From: an uncultured Candidatus Melainabacteria bacterium
Lineage (GTDB): Bacteria > Cyanobacteriota > Vampirovibrionia > Gastranaerophilales > Gastranaerophilaceae
DNA length: 64,000 bases
Assembly: GCA_934692485.1 (NCBI GenBank)
Contig: CAKUTX010000002.1
Span: 124,001 to 188,000 of the forward strand
Reading direction: 5' to 3'
Positions within the stretch are counted from its first letter, which is position 1, and each line of letters opens with the position of its first letter. Below the pieces are notes generated by a model, which ran no database searches, had not been told where the DNA came from, and was given only the letters and a program-made list of their open reading frames with translations. The position numbers and the translations under genes were made by a program. Below, piece by piece: positions 50,303 to 60,219 of the stretch.

Positions 50303-51055
50303 TTAAACACACAATTTATACAAAACAATCGCACAAGATACAGACAAATTTAAAGACTCAACTGAAGATGACATTTCAATTTTAACTCCTTTAGTTGCAA
50401 AATTAATTAACTCATCAGAAAGCCCGTCAGCTTCCGAACCAAACATTATTAAAAATGGAGTGTTTATTTTTGCGTTTTTCAAATATTCCTTTGCTCTAGG
50501 TAGTGTCGCAATTCGTTCGTAGTTTTCAAATGTTTTGTTCAACTTATCAAAATCAGAAATATAAACAACTGGTATTTTCCAAAGATTGCCTACGGATGCT
50601 CGTACGCATTTTGGGTTATAAATATCTGCGCATTCTCTACCATATAAGATAACACCGTCTACTCCAAAAGCTGCAGACGTCCTTAATATAGTTCCAAGAT
50701 TGCCCATGTCTTTTACGTTTTCAAGTAAAACAACTTTTTGTGCGTTTTTTAAACCGTCCAAAGTGTAAAGCTTTTTCTTCCCTATTGCAACAGCATCTGG
50801 TGCAGAAGTTGTTGTTGAAATTTTTTTTAGTACAGCATCTGTTGTCAATACAATTTTGTCCTTTAAAAAATCGTATTGTGCCGCTTTTTCTTTTAATACA
50901 AAAACACTTTCGAGCTCAACACCAGCATTACAAGCTTCCTCAATGCATTTGAAACCCTCAAGTAAAAACTTGTTTTCTTTATCTCTATATTTTTTTTGCT
51001 GTAATTTTACCGCTTCTTTTACGAAACTGTTATTTATGCTCGTTATTTCTTGCAC
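50303..51055 (-). CDS. TrmH/SpoU family rRNA or tRNA 2'-O-methyltransferase
   Basis: A 250-residue SPOUT enzyme with the N-terminal substrate-binding domain (KFLLEGFKCIEEA) and the knotted domain motifs LLENVKDMGNLGTILRTSAAFG (shown in part: NVKDMGNLGTILRT), FLIMFGSEADGLS and SSVESLNLSVSCAIVLY. It methylates ribose 2'-OH in rRNA, probably 23S. GTG start directly after the stop of the aminopeptidase gene, with GAGGT about 7 bases upstream inside it; coupled translation is likely. Precise target is not predictable. Confidence 0.88.
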   Translation of the reverse strand: MQEITSINNSFVKEAVKLQQKKYRDKENKFLLEGFKCIEEACNAGVELESVFVLKEKAAQYDFLKDKIVLTTDAVLKKISTTTSAPDAVAIGKKKLYTLDGLKNAQKVVLLENVKDMGNLGTILRTSAAFGVDGVILYGRECADIYNPKCVRASVGNLWKIPVVYISDFDKLNKTFENYERIATLPRAKEYLKNAKINTPFLIMFGSEADGLSDELINFATKGVKIEMSSSVESLNLSVSCAIVLYKLCV

Positions 51056-52627
51056 TTAAAGTACCTCAAATTCTTTCAACCATTCTTTTTCTTGTTCGTT
51101 TAATAATGAGAAATTAATCAATTTTTTCTCATAGTTCATATGGACAAAAGAAGTGATTTTGCCATTATCCATGTAACACGAATTTTCCAGTCGAATGCCA
51201 AAATGATTTTTATTGTACAAACCTGGCTCGATTGTGAAGCACATGTTGTCTTTAATTTCAATTTTAGCCATTTCGTTTTTACTTAAATTTGGCGGATATT
51301 CGTGAACGCTCACTCCTATGCCATGCCCCAGACCATGATTAAAATCAAAGCCTTCAATTTCGTTTTCTGAATAAATTTTTCGAGCTAAAGAATCAATGTC
51401 GTAACCAACAAATTGTTCTCTTGTCCCTTGTTGGAGAGGATTATGGCGAGTGGACAAATAATGTTTATAATTATAAGCGTTCAAAAACATCTTCAAAACA
51501 GTGGTATATACTTTTTTCTGTAATTCAGACGGCTCTCCTTTTACAAAAACTCTTGTTATGTCAGTTGCAAGTCCCTGCTCATAATACGCGCCACAATCAA
51601 TTAAAACAAGACTTCCGTTTGTCAAAACTTCTTCTTTTGAACATTTTGAATAGTGAGCAAGCGCAGAATTCTTGTCCTTTGCGACTATAGACTTAAAACT
51701 CAAACTTTTTGCGCCAAACCGTTTAAACTCTTTTTCCAGTTGTTCAGCAATGTCATATTCAGAAATATTGTCGTTGTTCTCTATAAAATCTCGAATTGCT
51801 CTTACTGCCAAGTCTGTTTTCTTAAAAGCTTCTTTATAATGAGCGATTTCTTCTTCTGTCTTAACCGCTTTCATTAATTTTATCGGGCTGTCATTAAGAA
51901 TCTCGACTTTGCTTCCAATCAACGAAAAATCATATGCGTTAATTGTGGATTTATCTACATATATTTTCCCGTTATAACATTCGACAAAATCATCAATATC
52001 GTCTAATAATCTCGCTCTATCTCCTAAAATTACAGCTTTTCCTCGAATTTTTGAAGAATAGTTTTTTGAAAAATCTCGTAGATTAAACAGATAAGAAACT
52101 TCTTCCAAATTTGTAATTAATACGGCTCCATCATAATTTAGACATTTAATTTTTTCTTCAACAGGAACTCCATCAACATTAATAATGTTAGAGTTATCAA
52201 TTATTATGTCTGTTTTATCCAAAGGATCATTCGCAAATAATTTTAAACAAATTCCCTTCTCTTTAAGATATTCAATTCTTTTTTGCGAATTTTTTTTAGA
52301 AAAAACACCGAGAGTTTCGCCAGTCGGAATTTTATTGATTAATTCGTCAAGAAAAGTTTGTCCTGTTTGTAATTTGAAAACTGTTACAACGTCATGGTTA
52401 ACTTCTAAATCGGCTTGAATATGGTATCTCCCGTCTACAAATAATATAATAGTTTCAGGTGTAACCAAAACATCTCCTGTAGAGCCCGAAAAATCAGTTA
52501 AAAAATATCGAGAGTTTTCTTCTAATGGGGTGTATTCTTCCAAATATTTATTAGTAGAATTCACGAGCAAGTATTTTATTCCCTGCTCGTGCATAAATTT
52601 TCTAATTTTTTCAACAGCACTAATCAT
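51056..52627 (-). CDS. pepP: Xaa-Pro aminopeptidase (M24)
   Basis: A 523-residue aminopeptidase P with two creatinase-N-like domains and a C-terminal pita-bread fold. Metal ligands: Asp in LIDCGAYYEQ and ATDITRVF, His in GLGHGIGVSVHEYP, Glu in CFTIEPGLY and IRLENSCY. It releases N-terminal residues before proline from peptides in the cytoplasm. The ATG at 52627 overlaps the parvulin stop by eight bases; a TTG one codon earlier is an alternative. With the M20 peptidase and peptide importer it fits peptide catabolism. Confidence 0.92.
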   Translation of the reverse strand: MISAVEKIRKFMHEQGIKYLLVNSTNKYLEEYTPLEENSRYFLTDFSGSTGDVLVTPETIILFVDGRYHIQADLEVNHDVVTVFKLQTGQTFLDELINKIPTGETLGVFSKKNSQKRIEYLKEKGICLKLFANDPLDKTDIIIDNSNIINVDGVPVEEKIKCLNYDGAVLITNLEEVSYLFNLRDFSKNYSSKIRGKAVILGDRARLLDDIDDFVECYNGKIYVDKSTINAYDFSLIGSKVEILNDSPIKLMKAVKTEEEIAHYKEAFKKTDLAVRAIRDFIENNDNISEYDIAEQLEKEFKRFGAKSLSFKSIVAKDKNSALAHYSKCSKEEVLTNGSLVLIDCGAYYEQGLATDITRVFVKGEPSELQKKVYTTVLKMFLNAYNYKHYLSTRHNPLQQGTREQFVGYDIDSLARKIYSENEIEGFDFNHGLGHGIGVSVHEYPPNLSKNEMAKIEIKDNMCFTIEPGLYNKNHFGIRLENSCYMDNGKITSFVHMNYEKKLINFSLLNEQEKEWLKEFEVL

Positions 52628-52913
52628 CAATCATGCCTGTTAGTTGAATTAAGTGCCAACCAAACTGAGTTTCAATTGGAGCTGAAATTTCGCCAACTTC
52701 TTTTAATGCAAAAGCAGCATCTTCAAATGGTTTTACCATAACTCCTCTTTTGAAAAAGCCTAAATCTCCACCTTCATGTCCTGATGGGCACAATGAAATT
52801 TGTTTAGCAGCATTTTCAAATGAAATTTTCCCGTCATGGATTTCATCTAAAAGTTTTTTTGCTTCATCTTCTGTTTTAACTAATATGTGACTTGCTCGAA
52901 CTTCTCTTAACAT
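52620..52913 (-). CDS. Parvulin-type peptidyl-prolyl isomerase
   Basis: A 97-residue single-domain parvulin. VRASHILVKTEDEAKKLLDEI, CPSGHEGGDLGFFKRGVMV and FGWHLIQLTG match the PpiC rotamase fold, including both active-site His. No signal peptide, so it is cytoplasmic and stand-alone. AAGGAGA lies before the ATG. It starts a three-gene leftward operon with pepP and the SpoU methyltransferase; the structured RNA candidate upstream ends in a terminator 60 bases before it. Confidence 0.92.
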   Translation of the reverse strand: MLREVRASHILVKTEDEAKKLLDEIHDGKISFENAAKQISLCPSGHEGGDLGFFKRGVMVKPFEDAAFALKEVGEISAPIETQFGWHLIQLTGMIDD

Positions 52914-52976
52914 AATATTCTCCTTTATAAATTACGCAAGAAAATATTAGCATGAAATAGGAATATAGTAAAGAAT

Positions 52977-53008
52977 AATAAAAAGCTTGCTCGGGGGGCC
53001 AAGCAAGC
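52977..53008 (-). terminator. Leftward terminator hairpin with G6 loop
   Basis: GCTTGCT (52985-52991) pairs with AGCAAGC (53002-53008); on the minus strand it is followed by TTTTATTATT. It lies upstream of the parvulin gene, so it either ends a leftward RNA or controls read-through into the operon. Confidence 0.75.
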
Positions 53009-53165
53009 GTATCAAACATAGAGTCTGTTTATGAAAATTTGTACATAGTATTCTTGGAGATAAGCTTGTCATATTTTAAACCAAACCGCTAAAGATAAAA
53101 TCTTGTCGCAACCCCGAATAAGTGCCTGGATATAACAAGCTTACAATTATATGATAACCCTTTTT
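52977..53165 (-). ncRNA. Candidate structured RNA or operon leader, about 185 nt
   Basis: Nothing codes in this part of the 628-base gap (52914-53541). Arms 53062-53074 and 53130-53142 pair over 13 bp (AAGCTTGTCATAT / ATATAACAAGCTT, one G-U on the minus strand) around a 55-base interior that includes AAGAT/ATCTT (53092-53104). TATCA (53151-53155 region) can close with TGATA next to the terminator. On the minus strand TATAAA lies just upstream of 53165. The size and long helix recall 6S RNA, but no family was identified; a riboswitch-like leader of the parvulin operon is equally possible. Confidence 0.5.
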
Positions 53166-53224
53166 TTATAACTTTTCACCACTCTAAAGAATAACTTTTT
53201 AGTTAGCCGGTTAATAAAAAAGGA

Positions 53225-53242
53225 CTAATTCTAAAGAATTAG
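53225..53242. repeat. Perfect 7-bp dyad
   Basis: CTAATTC (53225-53231), TAAA, GAATTAG (53236-53242), between the RNA candidate and the tRNA promoter. It may be an operator or weak terminator. Confidence 0.4.
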
Positions 53243-53258
53243 ATTTTCGCTTTGGCTA

Positions 53259-53286
53259 TTGCAAAATTTTTTTTTTATATTATAGT
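53259..53286 (+). promoter_or_regulatory. Promoter of tRNA-Gly
   Basis: TTGCAA (53259-53264), 16 bases, TATAGT (53281-53286); predicted start a few bases before the tRNA. Confidence 0.6.
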
Positions 53287-53294
53287 GGAGTTAT

Positions 53295-53367
53295 GCGGAA
53301 GTAACTCAATGGCTAGAGTACCTGCCTTCCAAGCAGGCTGTTGCGAGTTCGAGTCTCGTCTTCCGCT
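53295..53367 (+). tRNA. tRNA-Gly (anticodon TCC)
   Basis: Full cloverleaf: acceptor GCGGAAG pairs with CTTCCGC (53360-53366), discriminator T; anticodon stem CCTGC/GCAGG with loop CTTCCAA, anticodon TCC reading GGA/GGG; T arm GCGAG-TTCGAGT-CTCGT. CCA is not encoded. A T run follows the acceptor stem. The following 53368-53541 shows nothing beyond the next gene's AAAGG site. Confidence 0.95.
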
Positions 53368-53541
53368 TTTTTAGTGCAATGTTTTTTAAGAAAGATTTTT
53401 TGACGAGCCTTCGAACTGGTATGTTTTATTGACGAATTTGCAAATTTTTTATTTAGAATTCTTAATATTTTATGCGTTTCTAGCAAATATATTTTTTTAC
53501 AACTTTTCTATGACCAGCAAATAACAAGAAAGGTTTTAATT

Positions 53542-54690
53542 ATGGCATTTATTTATTCGGATCAAACAGCAAATATAGTTAAATCAGCTTCTCAAACTCT
53601 TAAAAGTAAAGTTCTTGGAGGCGTTTCTAAAGAAAGCGCAGAAGATGCTATTAAGTTGGCTGCTGAAAAAATGGAAACTTTGGCAAACCAATCAATTGGT
53701 GCAGCCCAAATGGAGCTGTTAGCTCTTCGTAACAAAACAGCGAAAGAAATTGCAAATATCACTTCACAAAAAGATGAAGTTATTCTTCAAACTAAAGCTC
53801 AAGCACAAAAAGAAATAGAAAAAGTAAAAGAAGAGGCTGATGCTGCGATAAAACAGTCTAAAGCATTGAAACCATTTGAAAAAATTCTTCCTAACGGGAA
53901 TAAATTAATAAGAATACCCAATAAAAATGGTGCGGTTTTAGAAAAAGAGCTTGTTTTTGTTGAAGATGCAAATGGTGAAATTTCTGAACGTGTTTTAAGA
54001 GCAAAAGTTACAAATCTTGCTGGCGATGTTCGTAGAACAAAATTTAACCCAATGACAGAAAAACCAATTAGTACGTTTACAAATACGGTGAAACCAAGAT
54101 TATATGAATATAATTCTGAAGGCAAAAATATTTCTATTAAAGACGTAAATGTAAAAAAAGTTACACCTGAAAAACCGACTCTTGTTAGTCAGTCAGCACC
54201 CCAAAGAGTAACTACGTATTATAATGAGCCGGCTGTACAAGTTCAGAGAGTGTATTCTGATGGCACAACTGAAACGATTATGAAGGTAACTTCAAGAAAT
54301 AATCCTCGAACAACGGTGGAGAAAAAATCTGCTTCAGAACGAGTTTTGGAAAGACGTACTATTTGGGCAGAAAATAATAGTGAAAGAATTGAAAAATACG
54401 GAGAAGATGGAACATGCTCTTATACGGAAAAACAAACTAATCTTTTTGGCTATCCTTATAGCAAAACGATTGTTACGGTAAATGATTCTTTCATCGGCAG
54501 AAATGCAATGATAAGACAAAAACTATTGATGCGCGGTTGTAAAATTGATGTAAAACGTCAAAAAGATGAATTTGGTATATATACCGATATTTTTAAAGGG
54601 ACATGCAAATATCCTAAGGAATCTGGTAAAAAAGCTGTAAAGCTGGAAGGTACCGACAATGAAATAGCTGATTTTATAAAATCACTTTAA
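53542..54690 (+). CDS. Coiled-coil hypothetical protein, lineage-type
   Basis: A 382-residue soluble protein I do not recognise. Residues about 30-125 are helical and rich in Ala, Lys and Glu (KAQAQKEIEKVKEEADAAIK), a coiled coil. The remainder is beta-rich: LPNGNKLIRIPNKNGAVLEKE, then several strand repeats of the form VYSDGTTETIMKVT and YGEDGTCSYTEKQT, reminiscent of toxin/wall-associated beta repeats. No signal peptide or membrane span. A strong terminator follows, so it is a single-gene unit. Confidence 0.5.
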   Translation: MAFIYSDQTANIVKSASQTLKSKVLGGVSKESAEDAIKLAAEKMETLANQSIGAAQMELLALRNKTAKEIANITSQKDEVILQTKAQAQKEIEKVKEEADAAIKQSKALKPFEKILPNGNKLIRIPNKNGAVLEKELVFVEDANGEISERVLRAKVTNLAGDVRRTKFNPMTEKPISTFTNTVKPRLYEYNSEGKNISIKDVNVKKVTPEKPTLVSQSAPQRVTTYYNEPAVQVQRVYSDGTTETIMKVTSRNNPRTTVEKKSASERVLERRTIWAENNSERIEKYGEDGTCSYTEKQTNLFGYPYSKTIVTVNDSFIGRNAMIRQKLLMRGCKIDVKRQKDEFGIYTDIFKGTCKYPKESGKKAVKLEGTDNEIADFIKSL

Positions 54691-54765
54691 ATAATATATA
54701 GGCACATTGAACTGAATTTTAAAAATTAGACAAAGTAAAAAAGAGTGGTTTAATAGATAGTCAAG

Positions 54766-54802
54766 AAATGGCTTCTGTATTGTACAGGAGCCATTTTCTT
54801 TA
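54766..54802 (+). terminator. Intrinsic terminator
   Basis: AAATGGCTTCTGTA (54766-54779), loop TTG, TACAGGAGCCATTT (54783-54796), T-rich tail; 14 pairs with one G-U. Confidence 0.9.
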
Positions 54803-54867
54803 TTTCATCAAAACTTTTTATTGTTGTAATTAGGTACCCTTTTTATTATGGTATAAATTTATTTTTT

Positions 54868-54876
54868 TGTTATACT
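54868..54876 (+). promoter_or_regulatory. Extended -10 promoter of mscS
   Basis: TGTTATACT (hexamer 54871-54876) about 28 bases before the ATG; no convincing -35. Confidence 0.4.
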
Positions 54877-54903
54877 TATCGTAAATAAATAGGAGGGTAA
54901 ATT

Positions 54904-55752
54904 ATGCTTGAACAAATGGCTGTTAATGCGGATAATATTAATAAAGTTTTTTCAACTTTTAAGATAAGCATGTTTATCGGTATTATTATCAATATTGTTA
55001 TTATTTCAGTGTTATTTAAGCTGACCGATATGTTTATTAATAAGCTAAAAAGCAAATTTATCAATCCAGATAATTCTGCAACTTTAATGCATGTTTTTCC
55101 TATTTTGGAGAGAGTACTCAAAACTTTGATATTCTTCTTTATTGCTGCTTCTTTTTTGCAAAGTCAAGGTTATTCGCTCACTTCTCTCATAGCAGGATTT
55201 GGAATTACTGGTTTAGCCGTTGGTTTTGCTGCTCAACAAACGATTGCTTCTATGTTTGGGACGCTGGCAATTTTAACAGATAAAGTTTTTAAAATAGGTG
55301 ATTACATAAAAGTAAATAACATTGAGGGCACAGTAGAAAATATTACATTACATTCTACTAAGGTTAGAACTTTGGATAACTTTATGGTTACGATACCGAA
55401 TAATATTATTGATTCTAATGTCGTTGAAAATGTATCTCGAGCAAAGAAAAGACGGCTTCAAATTGTTTTTGGAATTACTTATGATACAAGTGAGGAAAAA
55501 ATTCAAAAAGCCATTTCTATTATTAAGTCTACAATGAAGTCACGTCATGATGTAAACCAAGATTTTAGGGTAAATATAGATGCGCTGGATAGTAGTTCGA
55601 TTAATATCAAATTGTTTGGATATGTGAAAACATCTTCAATAATTACATTGGAAAAAGTAAGAGGGGAAGTTTTATTTGAGATAATAAAACAATTTAGGGC
55701 AGAAGGTATTGATTTCGCATTTCCTTCACAAACGGTTTATATGGCAAAATAA
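54904..55752 (+). CDS. mscS: Small-conductance mechanosensitive channel (MscS family)
   Basis: A 282-residue MscS channel with three spans: about 20-42, 62-82 and the pore helix about 95-120 (SLIAGFGITGLAVGFAAQQTI, here partly quoted: GITGLAVGFAAQQT). The beta domain follows with FKIGDYIKVNNIEGTVENI and VTIPNNIIDSNVVEN, then the C-terminal alpha/beta part. It opens under membrane tension to release solutes during hypo-osmotic shock. AGGAGG lies before the ATG. One base separates it from rlmH, so both are co-transcribed. Confidence 0.95.
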   Translation: MLEQMAVNADNINKVFSTFKISMFIGIIINIVIISVLFKLTDMFINKLKSKFINPDNSATLMHVFPILERVLKTLIFFFIAASFLQSQGYSLTSLIAGFGITGLAVGFAAQQTIASMFGTLAILTDKVFKIGDYIKVNNIEGTVENITLHSTKVRTLDNFMVTIPNNIIDSNVVENVSRAKKRRLQIVFGITYDTSEEKIQKAISIIKSTMKSRHDVNQDFRVNIDALDSSSINIKLFGYVKTSSIITLEKVRGEVLFEIIKQFRAEGIDFAFPSQTVYMAK

Positions 55753-55753
55753 A

Positions 55754-56224
55754 ATGAAGATAAAAATAATTGCGCTTGGAAAAATTAAAGAAAAGTTTCT
55801 GAAAGACGGGATAAACGAATTTTTAAAACGTTTAACTCCCTATGCGTCTGTAGAAATAATAGAACTTTCCCCCATTGAAATTAAAAATGAAAACTTGGTT
55901 GAAAAAATATTGGAGCAAGAAGGCGAAAAAATACTTTCGCATATAAAGCCTCAATCTTTTGTTATAACAATGGAAATTAAGGGAAAACAGTTTTCATCAG
56001 AAGAATTCGCTCAAAAAATAGAGGAACTTACAAATTACGGTTATGGTGAAATAGTATTTGTAATTGGCTCCTCTTGCGGTTTATCGCCGATTGTTTCAGC
56101 AAGAGCGAATTTAAAAATGAGCATGTCAAAGATGACTTTTTTGCACCAGTTTGCAAGATTATTGTTGGTAGAGCAAATTTATCGCGCATTTAAGATTATT
56201 AAAGGTGAAACATATCACAAATAA
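55754..56224 (+). CDS. rlmH: 23S rRNA pseudouridine-1915-N3-methyltransferase RlmH
   Basis: A 157-residue SPOUT enzyme of normal length. MKIKIIALGKIKEKFLKDGI begins the protein, EIVFVIGSSCGLS is the SAM-binding loop (GSS replaces the more common GGS), and the C-terminus has MTFLHQFARLLLVEQIYRA followed by KGETYHK, with the conserved terminal YHK. It methylates pseudouridine 1915 of 23S rRNA. The ATG follows the mscS stop by one base; no separate ribosome site, so translation is probably coupled. Confidence 0.95.
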   Translation: MKIKIIALGKIKEKFLKDGINEFLKRLTPYASVEIIELSPIEIKNENLVEKILEQEGEKILSHIKPQSFVITMEIKGKQFSSEEFAQKIEELTNYGYGEIVFVIGSSCGLSPIVSARANLKMSMSKMTFLHQFARLLLVEQIYRAFKIIKGETYHK

Positions 56225-56247
56225 TTGTGAATTTTAAGTTGATTTGC

Positions 56248-57243
56248 TTATAATATCAATGCAATAAAACCAGCTATAACCATTGCAGGTCCAAATGGCA
56301 TATATGTTCTGTTTTCAGGGTTTTCTCTCAAACCTTTAAATATAAGCATACACGAAGTAATTCCAAGTGCTGCAAGAACAAATGCTCCTATTGTGTATAA
56401 AATTACATTGTCAGCAGTAATTACTCTGAAATGTTGCAATGAATAAAAAGTAATTGCAAATATACAAAAAACAGCAAACGAGATTAATGTTTTCCAATCT
56501 TTGTTTTTAACCAAACCTTTTATAAAAATTGGAAGAAATAATACTACTTGGATTATTACTGACATTGCCAGTACAACCAATAAAGTTCTCCATCCAAACA
56601 ATGCACCTAATCCTGCGGCTATAAATGTATCGCCTTCGCCAAAAGCTCGCGTTCCAGCAATTAAATAACCAGCTCTTGCACAAATTTCTAAGATTAAAGC
56701 ACCTAATAGAGCACCCATAATCGCCATAGATAGTGGGTTATTTAGTAAAATATATTTTGTAAATTCAAAAGGAGTTCCTGCTACGTGAACTTGGTATAAA
56801 GCAGTACACGTAACGATTAGTGCGTATAACAATCCAAATCCTATAAATGTATATGTGTGAACATCATAAACGACTTTTTCTTTAATGTCTGTTCCAGCAA
56901 TTACAATCATGAGTGCTGCAAAAATCCAAGCAAATAATGTGTCAAAGCTTACTCCAAATTTCATGAATAAAATTGTATAAATAATTCCAGTTACGAGTTC
57001 AATTATCGGATATTGTATACTGATATGTTCTTTGCAAAATGCGCATTTCCCTTTTAAAAATATATATGAAAATACAGGGATATTATGCCACCATTTTAAA
57101 GGAGTTTGACATTTTGGGCATTTTGAAGCCGGAAATACTATTGATTCTTCTGACAAAGTTCTTAATATTACAACATTTAAAAAACTTCCTATACAAAGTC
57201 CTGTAACGAATACAAGAGCAAGTATTGTAATTAATGCGCCCAT
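56248..57243 (-). CDS. pilD: Prepilin peptidase (A24, PilD-like)
   Basis: A 331-residue polytopic membrane aspartic peptidase that cleaves and usually N-methylates prepilins and pseudopilins. FVTGLCIGSFLNVVILR opens the protein; the zinc loop has two CxxC (CPKCQTP ... CAFC); the catalytic Asp are in AGTDIKEKVVYD and FGEGDTFIAA. It is longer than usual (about 250-290) owing to extra C-terminal spans. It should process the prepilins at 13058, 33125, 37047 and 47302. It lies 16 bases after the SigF-like sigma gene on the same strand. Confidence 0.93.
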   Translation of the reverse strand: MGALITILALVFVTGLCIGSFLNVVILRTLSEESIVFPASKCPKCQTPLKWWHNIPVFSYIFLKGKCAFCKEHISIQYPIIELVTGIIYTILFMKFGVSFDTLFAWIFAALMIVIAGTDIKEKVVYDVHTYTFIGFGLLYALIVTCTALYQVHVAGTPFEFTKYILLNNPLSMAIMGALLGALILEICARAGYLIAGTRAFGEGDTFIAAGLGALFGWRTLLVVLAMSVIIQVVLFLPIFIKGLVKNKDWKTLISFAVFCIFAITFYSLQHFRVITADNVILYTIGAFVLAALGITSCMLIFKGLRENPENRTYMPFGPAMVIAGFIALIL

Positions 57244-57259
57244 TATTTATGTCTCCTTT

Positions 57260-58045
57260 TTAGTTTTCATCTTTTGATTTAATTATTTCATACATTTTGC
57301 TTAATGCTTTTTTTAATCTACGAGAAACTTGCATTTGAGAAATATGGATTTTTTCAGAAATTTCTCGTTGATTTAAGTCTTGAAAATAACTCATTTCAAT
57401 TATATCTTGCATATCTTTAGGTAATTTTTTTATTGCAGTTGCGAGCATAATTCTATTTTCATATGAGTTCATAAATTCTTGATAGTCGCCAGCAGGAATT
57501 CTGTCAATTAAAGCAAAATCATCATCATCGATGTTTGATACTGTTTGGTCGAGAGATAAAGTTCCTTTACAGAGTTCAATTTCCATAACTTCGTGAATTT
57601 TTTTTGCTGAAACTCCTACGACATCAGCAATCTGGTCCTCAGTCGGATCTTCAATGCCTTTTTCTTTTAATTTTTTTACAGCTGTACTTATTTTAAAAAC
57701 AAGTTCCTGTAACTCTCTTGGAGCTTTGATAATAGAAGCTTTATCTCTAAGATAATGTTTTATTTCGCCACGAATAAAATAAGATGCGTATGTTCTAAAT
57801 TTGGTATTTTTGTCTATATTGAAAAACTCAATAGCTTTAATCAACCCTATTGAGCCGACTTGTATTAAATCTTCGTTAGAAATTCCAGATTGATTAGAAA
57901 CATTTCCAGCAATCCTTTTTACAAGAAACATTCCTTTCTCTACAATATTTATGTGGAGCATACGTTTTTTCTTCTCATCTTTACACTCTTTGTATAAGAT
58001 GAGTAGTTCATCCAGTTCGTCTTTTTTTATTTCTTTATTCTCCAA
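57260..58045 (-). CDS. Group 3 sigma-70 factor (SigB/SigF type)
   Basis: A 261-residue alternative sigma factor with region 2 (MFLVKRIAGNVSNQSGISNEDLIQ in part; VGSIGLIKAIEFFN; TKFRTYASYFIRGEIKHYLRD shown as TKFRTYASYFIRGEI), region 3 (PRELQELVFKI; IADVVGVSAKKI) and region 4 (LPKDMQDIIEMSYFQDL; REISEKIHISQMQVSRRLKK). The pattern is that of the SigB/SigF group. In cyanobacteria, SigF controls type IV pili and motility; being upstream of pilD suggests the same here. TTG start with CGGAGAG upstream. Confidence 0.88.
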   Translation of the reverse strand: MENKEIKKDELDELLILYKECKDEKKKRMLHINIVEKGMFLVKRIAGNVSNQSGISNEDLIQVGSIGLIKAIEFFNIDKNTKFRTYASYFIRGEIKHYLRDKASIIKAPRELQELVFKISTAVKKLKEKGIEDPTEDQIADVVGVSAKKIHEVMEIELCKGTLSLDQTVSNIDDDDFALIDRIPAGDYQEFMNSYENRIMLATAIKKLPKDMQDIIEMSYFQDLNQREISEKIHISQMQVSRRLKKALSKMYEIIKSKDEN

Positions 58046-58182
58046 AAGATTACTCTCCGTTAATAAAATTATTATAACATAATTTTTTTATTAAATAAAT
58101 CATTAAAATTATGTAAATAATATTTTTCCATGATAATTTTTTGTGCTAGTATTGAAATAAATAAGAAAAATGGAGTGAAAAT

Positions 58183-60095
<1,913 letters not shown>

Positions 60096-60219
60096 TTTAA
60101 TTCGCCAAAGACAGAATATTATTTAATGCTTGATGATGTGTTTTGATTTGTTTTTGTGAATTTTTTAAATTCCATAGTCGGGCTATAAACAAAAATCTTG
60201 TTTATGTTATTCTGAATAT

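Noticed and set aside
53295..53367. Second tRNA or tmRNA near tRNA-Gly
   Set aside because: The rest of 52914-53541 has no second T arm (TTCGANNC context) with matching acceptor stem.
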